Below are positions 44,176-52,023 of a stretch of 64,000 nucleotides of DNA, in pieces. Source of the stretch: Ardenticatenaceae bacterium. Lineage in GTDB: Bacteria > Chloroflexota > Anaerolineae > Promineifilales > Promineifilaceae. The first letter of the stretch is position 1. Each line of letters begins with the position of its first letter. The notes below the pieces were generated by a model. It saw only the letters and a list, made by a program, of their open reading frames with translations, did no database searches and was not told where the DNA came from. A program made the position numbers and the translations under genes. The DNA is taken from the NCBI GenBank assembly GCA_020634415.1, contig JACKBT010000008.1, forward strand, positions 62,001-126,000, read 5' to 3'.

Positions 44176-45102
44176 CTAGCGTCTTGCTTTACGTTTCCTT
44201 TTAGAAGTCTTGCGCTTGGCAGCATAATCAGATTGGTCACCACTGTTACCTGCGCTTAAAGAGGCTGCTTTCGTTGATTCCTTCTTTCCCACCGCCTCAC
44301 TATTCTCCATTGCCAGTGCTTTTTGCTCATTGGCCTGCCGCCGAGCCTCAGAGGCTTCCCGATGAGGAGCCATCGCCTCACGCACATAGTAACCCTGGAA
44401 AATACCAATGATATTGGCTAACACCCAGTAGATTGACAAACCCGCCGAAAACTGCAGCGACAAAAAGCCAAACATAATTGGCATCGTATATTGCATGGTT
44501 TGGTTCATCTGGGCAGTTGGATCAGGCTGTTGATTCTTTTTTGTGTTATTTTGCGGCTTAGCAGCTGGTGTCATCAGCTTTTGTTGAACAAACATCGTCA
44601 CAAAAACCAAGATCGGCAAAACATAAAAAGGATCAGGTTGACCCAAATTCAACCAGAGAAAACGATTATCCAAGGGCAGCAAAGCACCCAAATTAATAGA
44701 ACTGTAAACACGTTCTGTAAGCTCAAAAAGTGCCTGGGGAGTAGACCCTAACAGAAAGAATATGGCGCGATAAAGACCAATCAAGATCGGCATTTGAATG
44801 AGCAAAGGCAAACAACCGGACAATGTTTCAGCAGGGTTATAACCAATTTTTTGGAATTCCTCCTGCATCTTCTGGGGATTATCACGATATTTGTCTTGAA
44901 TGGCTTTAATCTGCGGCTGCATCTCCTGCGTTTTTAGCATCGAGCGCTGTTGGCGCAAATTTAAGGGCAGCGTGATCAGGCGGATAACAACTGTGAACAC
45001 AGTCAATGCCAATACAAAGTTGTTGCCCAAAATATCATACAGCCAGATCAGGGCATTGACCATTGGGTTGAGAATAGCTTCATTCCATAAAAAGCTAAGC
45101 AT
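44176..45102 (-). CDS. yidC: YidC/Oxa1-family membrane-protein insertase
   Basis: Inserts membrane proteins, alone or with SecYEG. 308 residues, of the short type without a periplasmic P1 domain. YDILGNNFVLALTVFTVVIRLITLPL is the first conserved helix with the Arg in the groove. The C-terminal tail is rich in Lys/Arg (KRKTSKRKRKARR), typical for ribosome binding. Gram-positive-type YidC normally carries an N-terminal lipobox, which I do not see. Its neighbours are jag and, through the BamB-like gene, yidD. Confidence 0.94.
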   Translation of the reverse strand: MLSFLWNEAILNPMVNALIWLYDILGNNFVLALTVFTVVIRLITLPLNLRQQRSMLKTQEMQPQIKAIQDKYRDNPQKMQEEFQKIGYNPAETLSGCLPLLIQMPILIGLYRAIFFLLGSTPQALFELTERVYSSINLGALLPLDNRFLWLNLGQPDPFYVLPILVFVTMFVQQKLMTPAAKPQNNTKKNQQPDPTAQMNQTMQYTMPIMFGFLSLQFSAGLSIYWVLANIIGIFQGYYVREAMAPHREASEARRQANEQKALAMENSEAVGKKESTKAASLSAGNSGDQSDYAAKRKTSKRKRKARR

Positions 45103-45117
45103 ATGAGTCGTCCTATT

Positions 45118-46266
45118 TTATTGCGGCGGCAAATATTGCCATTGCTGCGAACCTGTTTCCAGGTCATAACCTATCAGCAAGGCGGTTTCACTCGTTAGAG
45201 CTACAACAAGTGTATCTTCAACAACAACAGGGGTCGTGTGCAAAGGTGCGGGCGCAAGCTGCTGCCAGAGTTGGTCACCGTCGGCAGCATTCAGAGCCGT
45301 CAACATCCCTTGCGGCTCTTCTGATGTTCCGGCCCCTTCAGAAGCAATGTAAATGACACCATTAACCACCACCGGGCTTGTCTGTACAGACAGATTAATG
45401 CTTTGAGACCACAGTTCGGCACCAGTTTCGCTATCTACAGCATAAACATTACCTTGCACATCCACAAAGTAAACAACGCCATCCACCAACGTGGGCGCAC
45501 CCCAAATCCAATCCTGCCCACTCGCTGACCACACCAACTCACCACTGCTGATGGAGAGTGCGTGAAGCTGCCCATCGAAACTGGTTACGTAGACCAAATC
45601 CGTATCCACCACAGGTCGGCTGGCTAAAGCTCCTTCTAAGGCGACTGGCTCGTCCCAGACGGATTGGCCGCTCTCGGCATCAATGGCGTAAACTTTTTTG
45701 TCTAGTACGGCAACAAAAACTGTGCCATCTTTATAAGCGGGCTGTCCCCATACGCTGTTACCTACCTCAAAATCCCAAAGCAAGGTCCCATTGGTAGCAT
45801 CAAGGGCCACGACATGATTATCGGCCGTTCCCACGAAGATGCGCTCCCCCACTTGTAAGGGAGAGGCCACAATGCTGGCTTTAGTCGCCTCGTTAGCTGA
45901 CCAGATGGTAGTAGGAGTGCCCTGATCTACATCGTTGAGCGCGTAAATAGTGACGACATTGCCGGGGGAAAAGAAGCCACCGGGTGCGCCGAAATCGGCA
46001 ATGATAATACGGCCGTCTTGGACAGAGGGAGCAGCATAGATAGGTACACGGCTGGCTTCTTCAGGAAAAGTCCAGGCGACCGATTGATCAGCTACGTTGT
46101 AAGCCACGACACCAGTGCCATGAGCTACGTAGACTTTTTGACCATCTGTGGATAACCCCGGCCAATTACCAGTTGTCAAAGAAGTAGAGCAGGCAGCTAA
46201 AATAAAGCTGACAAGAATGAAGATGAGAATAGCAGGCCGGGTTAACGGCCGTTTCGCTTGATACAA
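45118..46266 (-). CDS. BamB/PQQ-like beta-propeller lipoprotein
   Basis: A lipoprotein of 382 residues. Start TTG 46266 is preferred because GGAGG stands 8 bases before it. The signal peptide ends in FILAACS. The rest is a beta-propeller of six or seven PQQ/BamB-like repeats such as GTLLWDFEVG, SGQSVWDEPV, TGAELWSQSI. In diderms, BamB is a BAM-complex lipoprotein. In this operon it sits between yidD and yidC, where other bacteria have nothing, so a role in membrane-protein assembly is plausible but unproven. Confidence 0.85.
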   Translation of the reverse strand: MYQAKRPLTRPAILIFILVSFILAACSTSLTTGNWPGLSTDGQKVYVAHGTGVVAYNVADQSVAWTFPEEASRVPIYAAPSVQDGRIIIADFGAPGGFFSPGNVVTIYALNDVDQGTPTTIWSANEATKASIVASPLQVGERIFVGTADNHVVALDATNGTLLWDFEVGNSVWGQPAYKDGTVFVAVLDKKVYAIDAESGQSVWDEPVALEGALASRPVVDTDLVYVTSFDGQLHALSISSGELVWSASGQDWIWGAPTLVDGVVYFVDVQGNVYAVDSETGAELWSQSINLSVQTSPVVVNGVIYIASEGAGTSEEPQGMLTALNAADGDQLWQQLAPAPLHTTPVVVEDTLVVALTSETALLIGYDLETGSQQWQYLPPQ

Positions 46267-46283
46267 GTAGTTCGCCTCCAAAC

Positions 46284-46493
46284 TTAGGGCACCGGATCGT
46301 AGCCGCCAGGATTAAATGGATGACAGCGACCAATGCGCTTGATCGCCATCCACCCACCCTTTAGCAAGCCATATTTTTCAATTGCCTCATAGCCATAGTG
46401 GGAACAAGTAGGCGTAAAACGACAGCTAGGGGGAAACGCCGGTGATATATATTTTTGATAAAACCGAATGATAGCGAGGATAATGCGTTTCAT
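46284..46493 (-). CDS. yidD: membrane protein insertion efficiency factor
   Basis: 69 residues with the typical pattern: [32 protein letters not shown], with the three conserved cysteines, and [12 protein letters not shown] at the end. The ATG is within a few bases of the rnpA stop, so it is in the operon. Confidence 0.95.
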   Translation of the reverse strand: MKRIILAIIRFYQKYISPAFPPSCRFTPTCSHYGYEAIEKYGLLKGGWMAIKRIGRCHPFNPGGYDPVP

Positions 46494-46494
46494 G

Positions 46495-46845
46495 TTAGAA
46501 ACTGGACTGCGATAACAGGTGGGCGCGGGTTAGAAGTTGGGAAACGGCCGATTTGGCTTCAGCAAGTGAAGCTTGAGGCAGCCCACTGCGGGCAATCAAC
46601 AAACAATCCCACCCTGTTGCAATTTGGGGTAAATGAGAGCGAACAGCCTCTCGTAACAGCCGTTTTGCCCGATTTCGTGCCACTGCCTTGCCTACAGCCC
46701 GACTGGCAACAAAAGCAAACCGACTTGTTTCTTGTTCATTGCGTCGTATCAATAAAATAACGAGAGGATGTCGCCAACTTCGCCCCTGCCGCCTCACTAA
46801 AATGACATCAGATGCCTGTTTCAGGCGGTGCGGTGGGGGCAGCAC
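46495..46845 (-). CDS. rnpA: ribonuclease P protein component
   Basis: The protein subunit of RNase P, needed for tRNA 5' maturation. 116 residues with the RNR motif [16 protein letters not shown], and SRAVGKAV in front. GTG start at 46845, 9 bases after the rpmH stop. Confidence 0.95.
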   Translation of the reverse strand: MLPPPHRLKQASDVILVRRQGRSWRHPLVILLIRRNEQETSRFAFVASRAVGKAVARNRAKRLLREAVRSHLPQIATGWDCLLIARSGLPQASLAEAKSAVSQLLTRAHLLSQSSF

Positions 46846-46854
46846 ATTCGGCCG

Positions 46855-47079
46855 TTATTTGCCCCCGCCATATCGCTTCACCGAGCGATAAGCAGTAGCA
46901 CTCGAACCATTCCAGTTGATCCGCTTTACATGCTCATTCATGCTAACCGTCAACTTCTTGCGCCCTTTAGCGCGACGACTCTTCAAGACATCACGCCCAC
47001 CCTTGGTTTGCATGCGCTGTAAAAAGCCGTGCACCCGTTTGCGACGGCGGATTTTTGGTTGATAAGTACGTTTTGGCAT
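46855..47079 (-). CDS. rpmH: 50S ribosomal protein L34 with C-terminal extension
   Basis: The core (residues 1-47, [30 protein letters not shown]) is a normal L34. The family usually ends there at 44-50 residues, but here 27 more residues follow ([14 protein letters not shown]...). Start ATG 47079 with a CGGAG ribosome site. First gene of the operon, with a promoter at 47167 and a terminator-like hairpin in between. Confidence 0.95.
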   Translation of the reverse strand: MPKRTYQPKIRRRKRVHGFLQRMQTKGGRDVLKSRRAKGRKKLTVSMNEHVKRINWNGSSATAYRSVKRYGGGK

Positions 47080-47110
47080 TTTATTTTCTCCGTAAGTCCA
47101 ATTAGTATCT

Positions 47111-47135
47111 AAAAAAACAGGGCATAAAAGCCCTG
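47111..47135 (-). terminator. intrinsic terminator / attenuator in the rpmH leader
   Basis: On the minus strand CAGGGC, 6-base loop, GCCCTG, then seven T residues. It is downstream of the promoter at 47167 and 31 bases before the rpmH start. It may end the upstream HMG-CoA-synthase-like transcript, attenuate the rpmH transcript, or both. Confidence 0.8.
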
Positions 47136-47166
47136 AAAATTTGCGTTAAATTGAGGCCAGTTTGCC

Positions 47167-47195
47167 AGTATAGTAATCTCTCTTACACCTGTAAA
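47167..47195 (-). promoter_or_regulatory. sigma-70 promoter of the rpmH operon
   Basis: On the minus strand TTTACA, a 17-base spacer, and TATACT. The predicted leader is about 80 bases and contains the terminator-like hairpin at 47111. Confidence 0.65.
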
Positions 47196-47255
47196 CAAGC
47201 CTTAATCACTCAATCATAAAGCGACAGAAGATTATACCCAAGCCGCTGGGGTCGG

Positions 47256-48707
47256 TCAAATGCGAACTTTGCGGATTTTCCAAGAGTAATGGGGTAATCC
47301 TTTCGAGGTATGGAAGATGCGCAGGGCAAATTCGACCTCATCACCCACTTTCAGGCCACGCGGATCACCGTCAGTGGAGGCGTTGGTGATGCGGGCGCCT
47401 TCGGGTGTATCGGCCGTTATCATGCCCACTGGCGGCACAGGTGTGGGAATAGCCCACTCGGCCACAAACGAGGCAACGATGGCTTTGCCACTCAAGCGCA
47501 AACTGCTGAAATCTGTCTCGTTGCCGCAGTCATAGCAGTTGGGGCGATGCGGCCACCAGACCGAGCCGCAGTTGTTGCACAGTTGGGCATGGAAGCGCAG
47601 CAGTTCATCCCGTTCGCGGTACATCAGCGGCAGCGATGTCCAGGGATCAACCGTCGGCGGGAAGAGGGGTTTGTCCTGGAAACTCTCGCGGAAGTAAAGG
47701 GCCAGATTGTAGGGCAGTTCGGCTTTGGTATTGAGCCAGGCGGTGGTCGGCCGTTTTTCTGGCCGGTTTTTAAGGGCATCTGTTACGCGAAACAGGAAAG
47801 CATCCGCCCCATCGCCGTAGCCAACCAGGGTAATGTGGTCGCCGGGATCGGCCGTTTCCAACAACAACGCTAACTGGGCCAGGGCAAAAGCCGTCCCCAA
47901 ATTTCCCGCCTGCATCAACAAGCTGGGAGCTGGTCCTTTCATGCCCATCGCCATAAAAGCCGCACCCAGCGGCGACTGCTTGGCCATGCTCATGTAAACA
48001 CGGCCGTCTGGCACATACGCCGCCACGCCCTTCACACTGGCCGCTTCCACCCCACTCGCCGCCAGCAGCCCTTTCACCACCTGTTTCATCATGGCAAAGT
48101 AGCCCACCTGATTGGTGTAAGCTTCATCGTCGGTTTGCAGATAACGGCCGTCCCGCACCCGCCAGGTATCAATCGTGGGATCACTTAAATGATACTGCCC
48201 CACCAACTCAGCAATCACGCCCTCACCCGAACCCAGCAGCAAAGCCGCCGCGCCATCACCGGAAATGGCTTCGAGAATCGTGCCTGGTTCGGGTCGGCGC
48301 ATATCGGCCGTTGTCACCAGTGCTTGACGGATGGAACCAGCTAGGAGGGAGTCGAGGGCTTGGGCAACGGCCGTTGTGCCAGCCCGTAAACTATTGCCAA
48401 AATCGGCCGTGCGGCTGGCATCTACATCACAAGCCATCGCCACCACCGCCGCGCTGCTCTTCTCGCCAAACGGGGCCGTCGTCGAGGCAAAGTAGACCGC
48501 ATCCACCTGCGCCGCCTCTCGCCCCGTGAGCGCGTGCAGCCCCGCCTCGGTAGCCATCGTCACACAATCCTCATCAAACCCGGCTACGGCCCGTTCCCCA
48601 ATCAACAGCGGCTTGGCCTGCTCCAACTTCCACGCCTCACCGATGGCGGCACGGGAAACGCGATAATGGGGAATATAAGTGCCAAAATCAAGAATACCAA
48701 TTGTCAT
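47256..48707 (-). CDS. HMG-CoA-synthase-like thiolase-fold protein fused to a DUF35 zinc-ribbon/OB domain
   Basis: 483 residues in two parts. Residues 1-340 have the thiolase fold of HMG-CoA synthase/KAS III (LDFGTYIPHYRVSR, LEAISGDGAAALLLG, AGNLGTAFALAQLALL). Residues 375-483 form the DUF35 domain: zinc ribbon C..C...C..C (LCNNCG and NCYDCG) plus an OB fold, seen in acyl-CoA-associated proteins of archaea and bacteria. At the place of the catalytic Cys (usual AC.AGT) the protein reads NSLRAGT, so there is no cysteine. A carrier or scaffolding role is thus possible. Start ATG 48707 follows AAAAGGAG. Neighbours are a GH38 mannosidase and acyl-CoA enzymes. Confidence 0.85.
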   Translation of the reverse strand: MTIGILDFGTYIPHYRVSRAAIGEAWKLEQAKPLLIGERAVAGFDEDCVTMATEAGLHALTGREAAQVDAVYFASTTAPFGEKSSAAVVAMACDVDASRTADFGNSLRAGTTAVAQALDSLLAGSIRQALVTTADMRRPEPGTILEAISGDGAAALLLGSGEGVIAELVGQYHLSDPTIDTWRVRDGRYLQTDDEAYTNQVGYFAMMKQVVKGLLAASGVEAASVKGVAAYVPDGRVYMSMAKQSPLGAAFMAMGMKGPAPSLLMQAGNLGTAFALAQLALLLETADPGDHITLVGYGDGADAFLFRVTDALKNRPEKRPTTAWLNTKAELPYNLALYFRESFQDKPLFPPTVDPWTSLPLMYRERDELLRFHAQLCNNCGSVWWPHRPNCYDCGNETDFSSLRLSGKAIVASFVAEWAIPTPVPPVGMITADTPEGARITNASTDGDPRGLKVGDEVEFALRIFHTSKGLPHYSWKIRKVRI

Positions 48708-48771
48708 AAAAACTCCTTTTCGTTATGCTCAGAAACACCGCAGCATTATTATTTATTCCATACCACCCTGG

Positions 48772-51700
48772 TTACTCTTCAACTTGAAGACGCAGCGTCA
48801 CAATTTGAAACGGCCGTATCTCCACCGCCACCTCATCATCCGCCACCGCCAACTCCGCCTGGTTCTCTTCCAACAAATTGGTACGCCACGCCGCCGCCAA
48901 CGGAAAGCCGCAGCGCAAAACGGCCGTTCCCCGCCGCCGCTCACTCTCATACAAACGCACAATCAAGCCATCCCCATCTTCCGCCAGTTTCACTGTTTCG
49001 ATGACGACGTTTTCCTGTTCACAGGTGATGAGAGGGTGGAGATGGGAGATTGGAGATTGGGTTTCTTGTGCCTGTGTCACTTGAAAAATGAAAGGCGGGT
49101 TGTTGAGGGCATAGGCTTGGGTGATGGTTTCGGTGAGCGAACGGCCGTTATGCGGCAGCAAACTGTACCGAAATTCATGCGCCCCTTCATCCGCATGAGG
49201 ATCAGGATAGCTGGGGCTGCGCAGCAAACTCAGGCGCATCACCGTGCCACTCGGCGTGGCATCCTGAATATCATGCCCATATTTGCCATCATTCAGCAAA
49301 CTGGCCCCATAATCACCTTCGCTCACGTCAACCCACTTTTGAGCGGCCGTTTCAAAACGTGCCCAATCCCAACTCGTATTACGATGGGTTGGCCGCTCCA
49401 CATGCCCCCACTGCACCTCATAAGTCGCCGTAGGCGTAAGCACATCCACCGGGAAAGCCACCTTAAGCAAAATGTGCTTCTCCTGCCAGTCTATGCGCGT
49501 CTCAAAATCAAGGCGGCGGCTAAAATGGCGCAGCGAAATGCGCTGCGTGTAATTGCTGTTGAGAATGCGGCGTTTAATTTCCAGCGTAGCTCGCAGCGGC
49601 CCCGCCTCAACAACCGTAATAGATTCAGCCGGTTCCGCCAGCCACATCTTGTCATCATAAAAGATGTCAATATCCCAGGCATCCCACTGTTTGGGCCGAT
49701 CCTCAAACGCCTGCAACTGATTGGCAATCGCCCCAGGCGGCAGCACTTCCCGCTCGTTTTCCTTATCAAAAATGCGGGTGATGTCCCCAGCATCGTTGAA
49801 CTCCACCCGCAAAAAATCATTTTCCAGGTGATGGGGCAACACCTCAAGCTCATACAAGACAAAGCTGCTGCCAGACCAGGGCATCACCGCATACGGCGGC
49901 AAGGCATCGGCGTGAACCAATAACCCGCCGTCCACAGGCTGTGTGCCGTAACTCGGCGCAAGGGGATAGCTGTCGGGAATGTGCAGCACGTCGGTGAGGG
50001 TGTGGCTGTTGGGGTTGACGAGGAGCAGAGGCGTTTGTTGGTGGTGGGCAACGGCCGTTAACGCCGCCTCCATCACCCCTGCCGCCAACTGCCGCACCTC
50101 AGCATACTGCGCCAACGATTCCACATAAACCGGCGCAATACTCGAACCCGGAATAATGTCATGAAACTGATTCAAGCAAACCAACTCCCAAGCCCGGCGC
50201 AGGGGCGCATGTGGATACTCAAACACCTGGTTTACGGCGGCAAAAGCAGCCACAAACTCCGCATTATGCAGCCAAAATTCACTTTGCCGATTGGCCCGTT
50301 TGTTACGCGATTGCGTGGTATACGTGCCGCGATGATATTCCAGATACAGTTCCCCCTTCCACACCGGCAGTTCCCCGCCGCTGTTCGCCTCCAAAGCCCG
50401 GAAAAACTCAATCACTTTAGCATGATGAATGCGCGGCGTGGCCGGAAAATTGCCCATCTCGCGGATATTTTCCAGCATTTCGCGGGTAGGGCCGCCGCCA
50501 CCATCCCCATAGCCAAAAGCCATCAACAGCTCGTGCATTTGCTCCTTTTGTTGGAAATTCGTCCAGGTAGCCAGGATGGTTTTAGGCGTAGCCGAGGCAT
50601 TATAGGTGCTGGCATAGGCACTGCTGCTCTCTTCAGGCGTTGGACTGTAATGCGTCAGCACACGGGTACCGTCCAAACCTTGCCACCAAAAGGAATCATA
50701 GGGCATCCGGTTATATTGGCTCCAGCCAATTTTGATGGTGAAAAAATATTCCAAGCCCGCTTCTTTGATCAACTGCGGCAAATTCCAGGCGTAGCCAAAG
50801 ACATCGGGCAGCCACAGAACGGGCGATTCGGCTTCAGCCCCAAAATGTTCCCGGAAAAAGGTACGCCCCAGCAGAAACTGCCGCGCCAATGATTCCCCGC
50901 CGCTGATATTGCAGTCAGCCTCCACCCACATCCCACCAATGGCTTCCCAACGGCCGTCTGCCACCAACCGCTTTATCTCCGCAAACAACTCCGGCTGATT
51001 CCGCCGCACATAATCGTACAACTGGGGCTGGCTTTGGGTGAATTTGTAGTCAGGGAACTGCTCCATCAACCGGATAACCGTATGGAACGTCCGCTCCGCC
51101 TTGCGCTGCGTCTGCGCCAATGTCCACAACCAGGCCACATCAATATGGGCATGTCCCGCCGCATAAATATCCACATCTAACGGCGCACCGGCTCGCTCAA
51201 CATGCTCCCGCAAAACCGCATGAGCCGCCGCCACCGAGTCATGAAACGCCTCCCCAAACGGCTCACGCGTGTCCAGCACCTTGAACGCTTTATCCAGGCC
51301 ATTCAGCAAATGCCCTTTCGCTGGATGATTCTCGTCTAGCTGGTTGGCAATCCCCAACGCCCCGCGAGCGGTGATGATGAAATCACGAGTGGGTTGGTCA
51401 ATCTGCACCACGTAACAGGGCCGCATAAAAAGCCGCCCATCAGCGTGGCCAAAAATGCTCCGATCCAGGCCCGTCCAACCGTGCAGTGCCAATCGGTGTG
51501 TTTGGCCGTCATGCCACTCTGGGCGCAGCAACACTTCCTGGTGATGGCGGTCGCAGGTGGCGTAGGCACGGCCGTTTACATAGATCAATGCCTCAGGGTG
51601 GCTAAAGTCACCAGCTTCACCCAGCGGCAAAAAGAGGGCAATCGGCCGTTCCGCCTCCCATTCCGCAGGCACAGCAAATTGAGTATGCAGCACAAACGTG

Positions 51701-51921
51701 GTATCCCACTGCCCCCAGTAAGAATGTGGTGCAATCGTCGGCCAACCGGCCACCTCCGCCTGTTGGCCCAGAATCGCCGATTCGGCTGCCGGATCCGTCG
51801 GGCCATCCAGAGCCAAATAGTGAAAAGGTGGCACCTCCACCTGCCGCCGATACACCAGCGGCGCAATCAACGCCAATCTTTGTTGAATCTTCTCCGTTGT
51901 CCATCGCTGTTTATGAATCAT
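48772..51921 (-). CDS. GH38 alpha-mannosidase
   Basis: A 1049-residue glycoside hydrolase family 38 enzyme. N-terminal binding domain to about 225; catalytic barrel from about 230, with AGHAHIDVAWLWTLAQT (zinc-binding His/Asp) and WVEADCNISGGESLARQ holding the nucleophile Asp near residue 330. A beta-sandwich C-terminal part with GAIANQLQAFEDRPKQWDAW follows. No signal peptide is visible, which fits a cytoplasmic enzyme degrading imported oligosaccharides. Start ATG 51921. Confidence 0.93.
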   Translation of the reverse strand: MIHKQRWTTEKIQQRLALIAPLVYRRQVEVPPFHYLALDGPTDPAAESAILGQQAEVAGWPTIAPHSYWGQWDTTFVLHTQFAVPAEWEAERPIALFLPLGEAGDFSHPEALIYVNGRAYATCDRHHQEVLLRPEWHDGQTHRLALHGWTGLDRSIFGHADGRLFMRPCYVVQIDQPTRDFIITARGALGIANQLDENHPAKGHLLNGLDKAFKVLDTREPFGEAFHDSVAAAHAVLREHVERAGAPLDVDIYAAGHAHIDVAWLWTLAQTQRKAERTFHTVIRLMEQFPDYKFTQSQPQLYDYVRRNQPELFAEIKRLVADGRWEAIGGMWVEADCNISGGESLARQFLLGRTFFREHFGAEAESPVLWLPDVFGYAWNLPQLIKEAGLEYFFTIKIGWSQYNRMPYDSFWWQGLDGTRVLTHYSPTPEESSSAYASTYNASATPKTILATWTNFQQKEQMHELLMAFGYGDGGGGPTREMLENIREMGNFPATPRIHHAKVIEFFRALEANSGGELPVWKGELYLEYHRGTYTTQSRNKRANRQSEFWLHNAEFVAAFAAVNQVFEYPHAPLRRAWELVCLNQFHDIIPGSSIAPVYVESLAQYAEVRQLAAGVMEAALTAVAHHQQTPLLLVNPNSHTLTDVLHIPDSYPLAPSYGTQPVDGGLLVHADALPPYAVMPWSGSSFVLYELEVLPHHLENDFLRVEFNDAGDITRIFDKENEREVLPPGAIANQLQAFEDRPKQWDAWDIDIFYDDKMWLAEPAESITVVEAGPLRATLEIKRRILNSNYTQRISLRHFSRRLDFETRIDWQEKHILLKVAFPVDVLTPTATYEVQWGHVERPTHRNTSWDWARFETAAQKWVDVSEGDYGASLLNDGKYGHDIQDATPSGTVMRLSLLRSPSYPDPHADEGAHEFRYSLLPHNGRSLTETITQAYALNNPPFIFQVTQAQETQSPISHLHPLITCEQENVVIETVKLAEDGDGLIVRLYESERRRGTAVLRCGFPLAAAWRTNLLEENQAELAVADDEVAVEIRPFQIVTLRLQVEE

Positions 51922-52023
51922 CTTGTTCCGTGTCTATTCAACTGGTTGACTGACAAATCTTATTTTCAGGGTGTCAGTCAATCATGTCCATTCAATCTAC
52001 AACAAAATTGAATTCTTTTGTAT

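Noticed and set aside
46284..47255. Chromosome replication origin
   Set aside because: The rpmH-rnpA cluster is often near oriC, but no dnaA gene, DnaA-box cluster or A/T-rich unwinding region is visible here.
48679..49923. Open frame of 414 codons on the + strand
   Set aside because: Antisense to the GH38 mannosidase; composition is that of a shadow frame.
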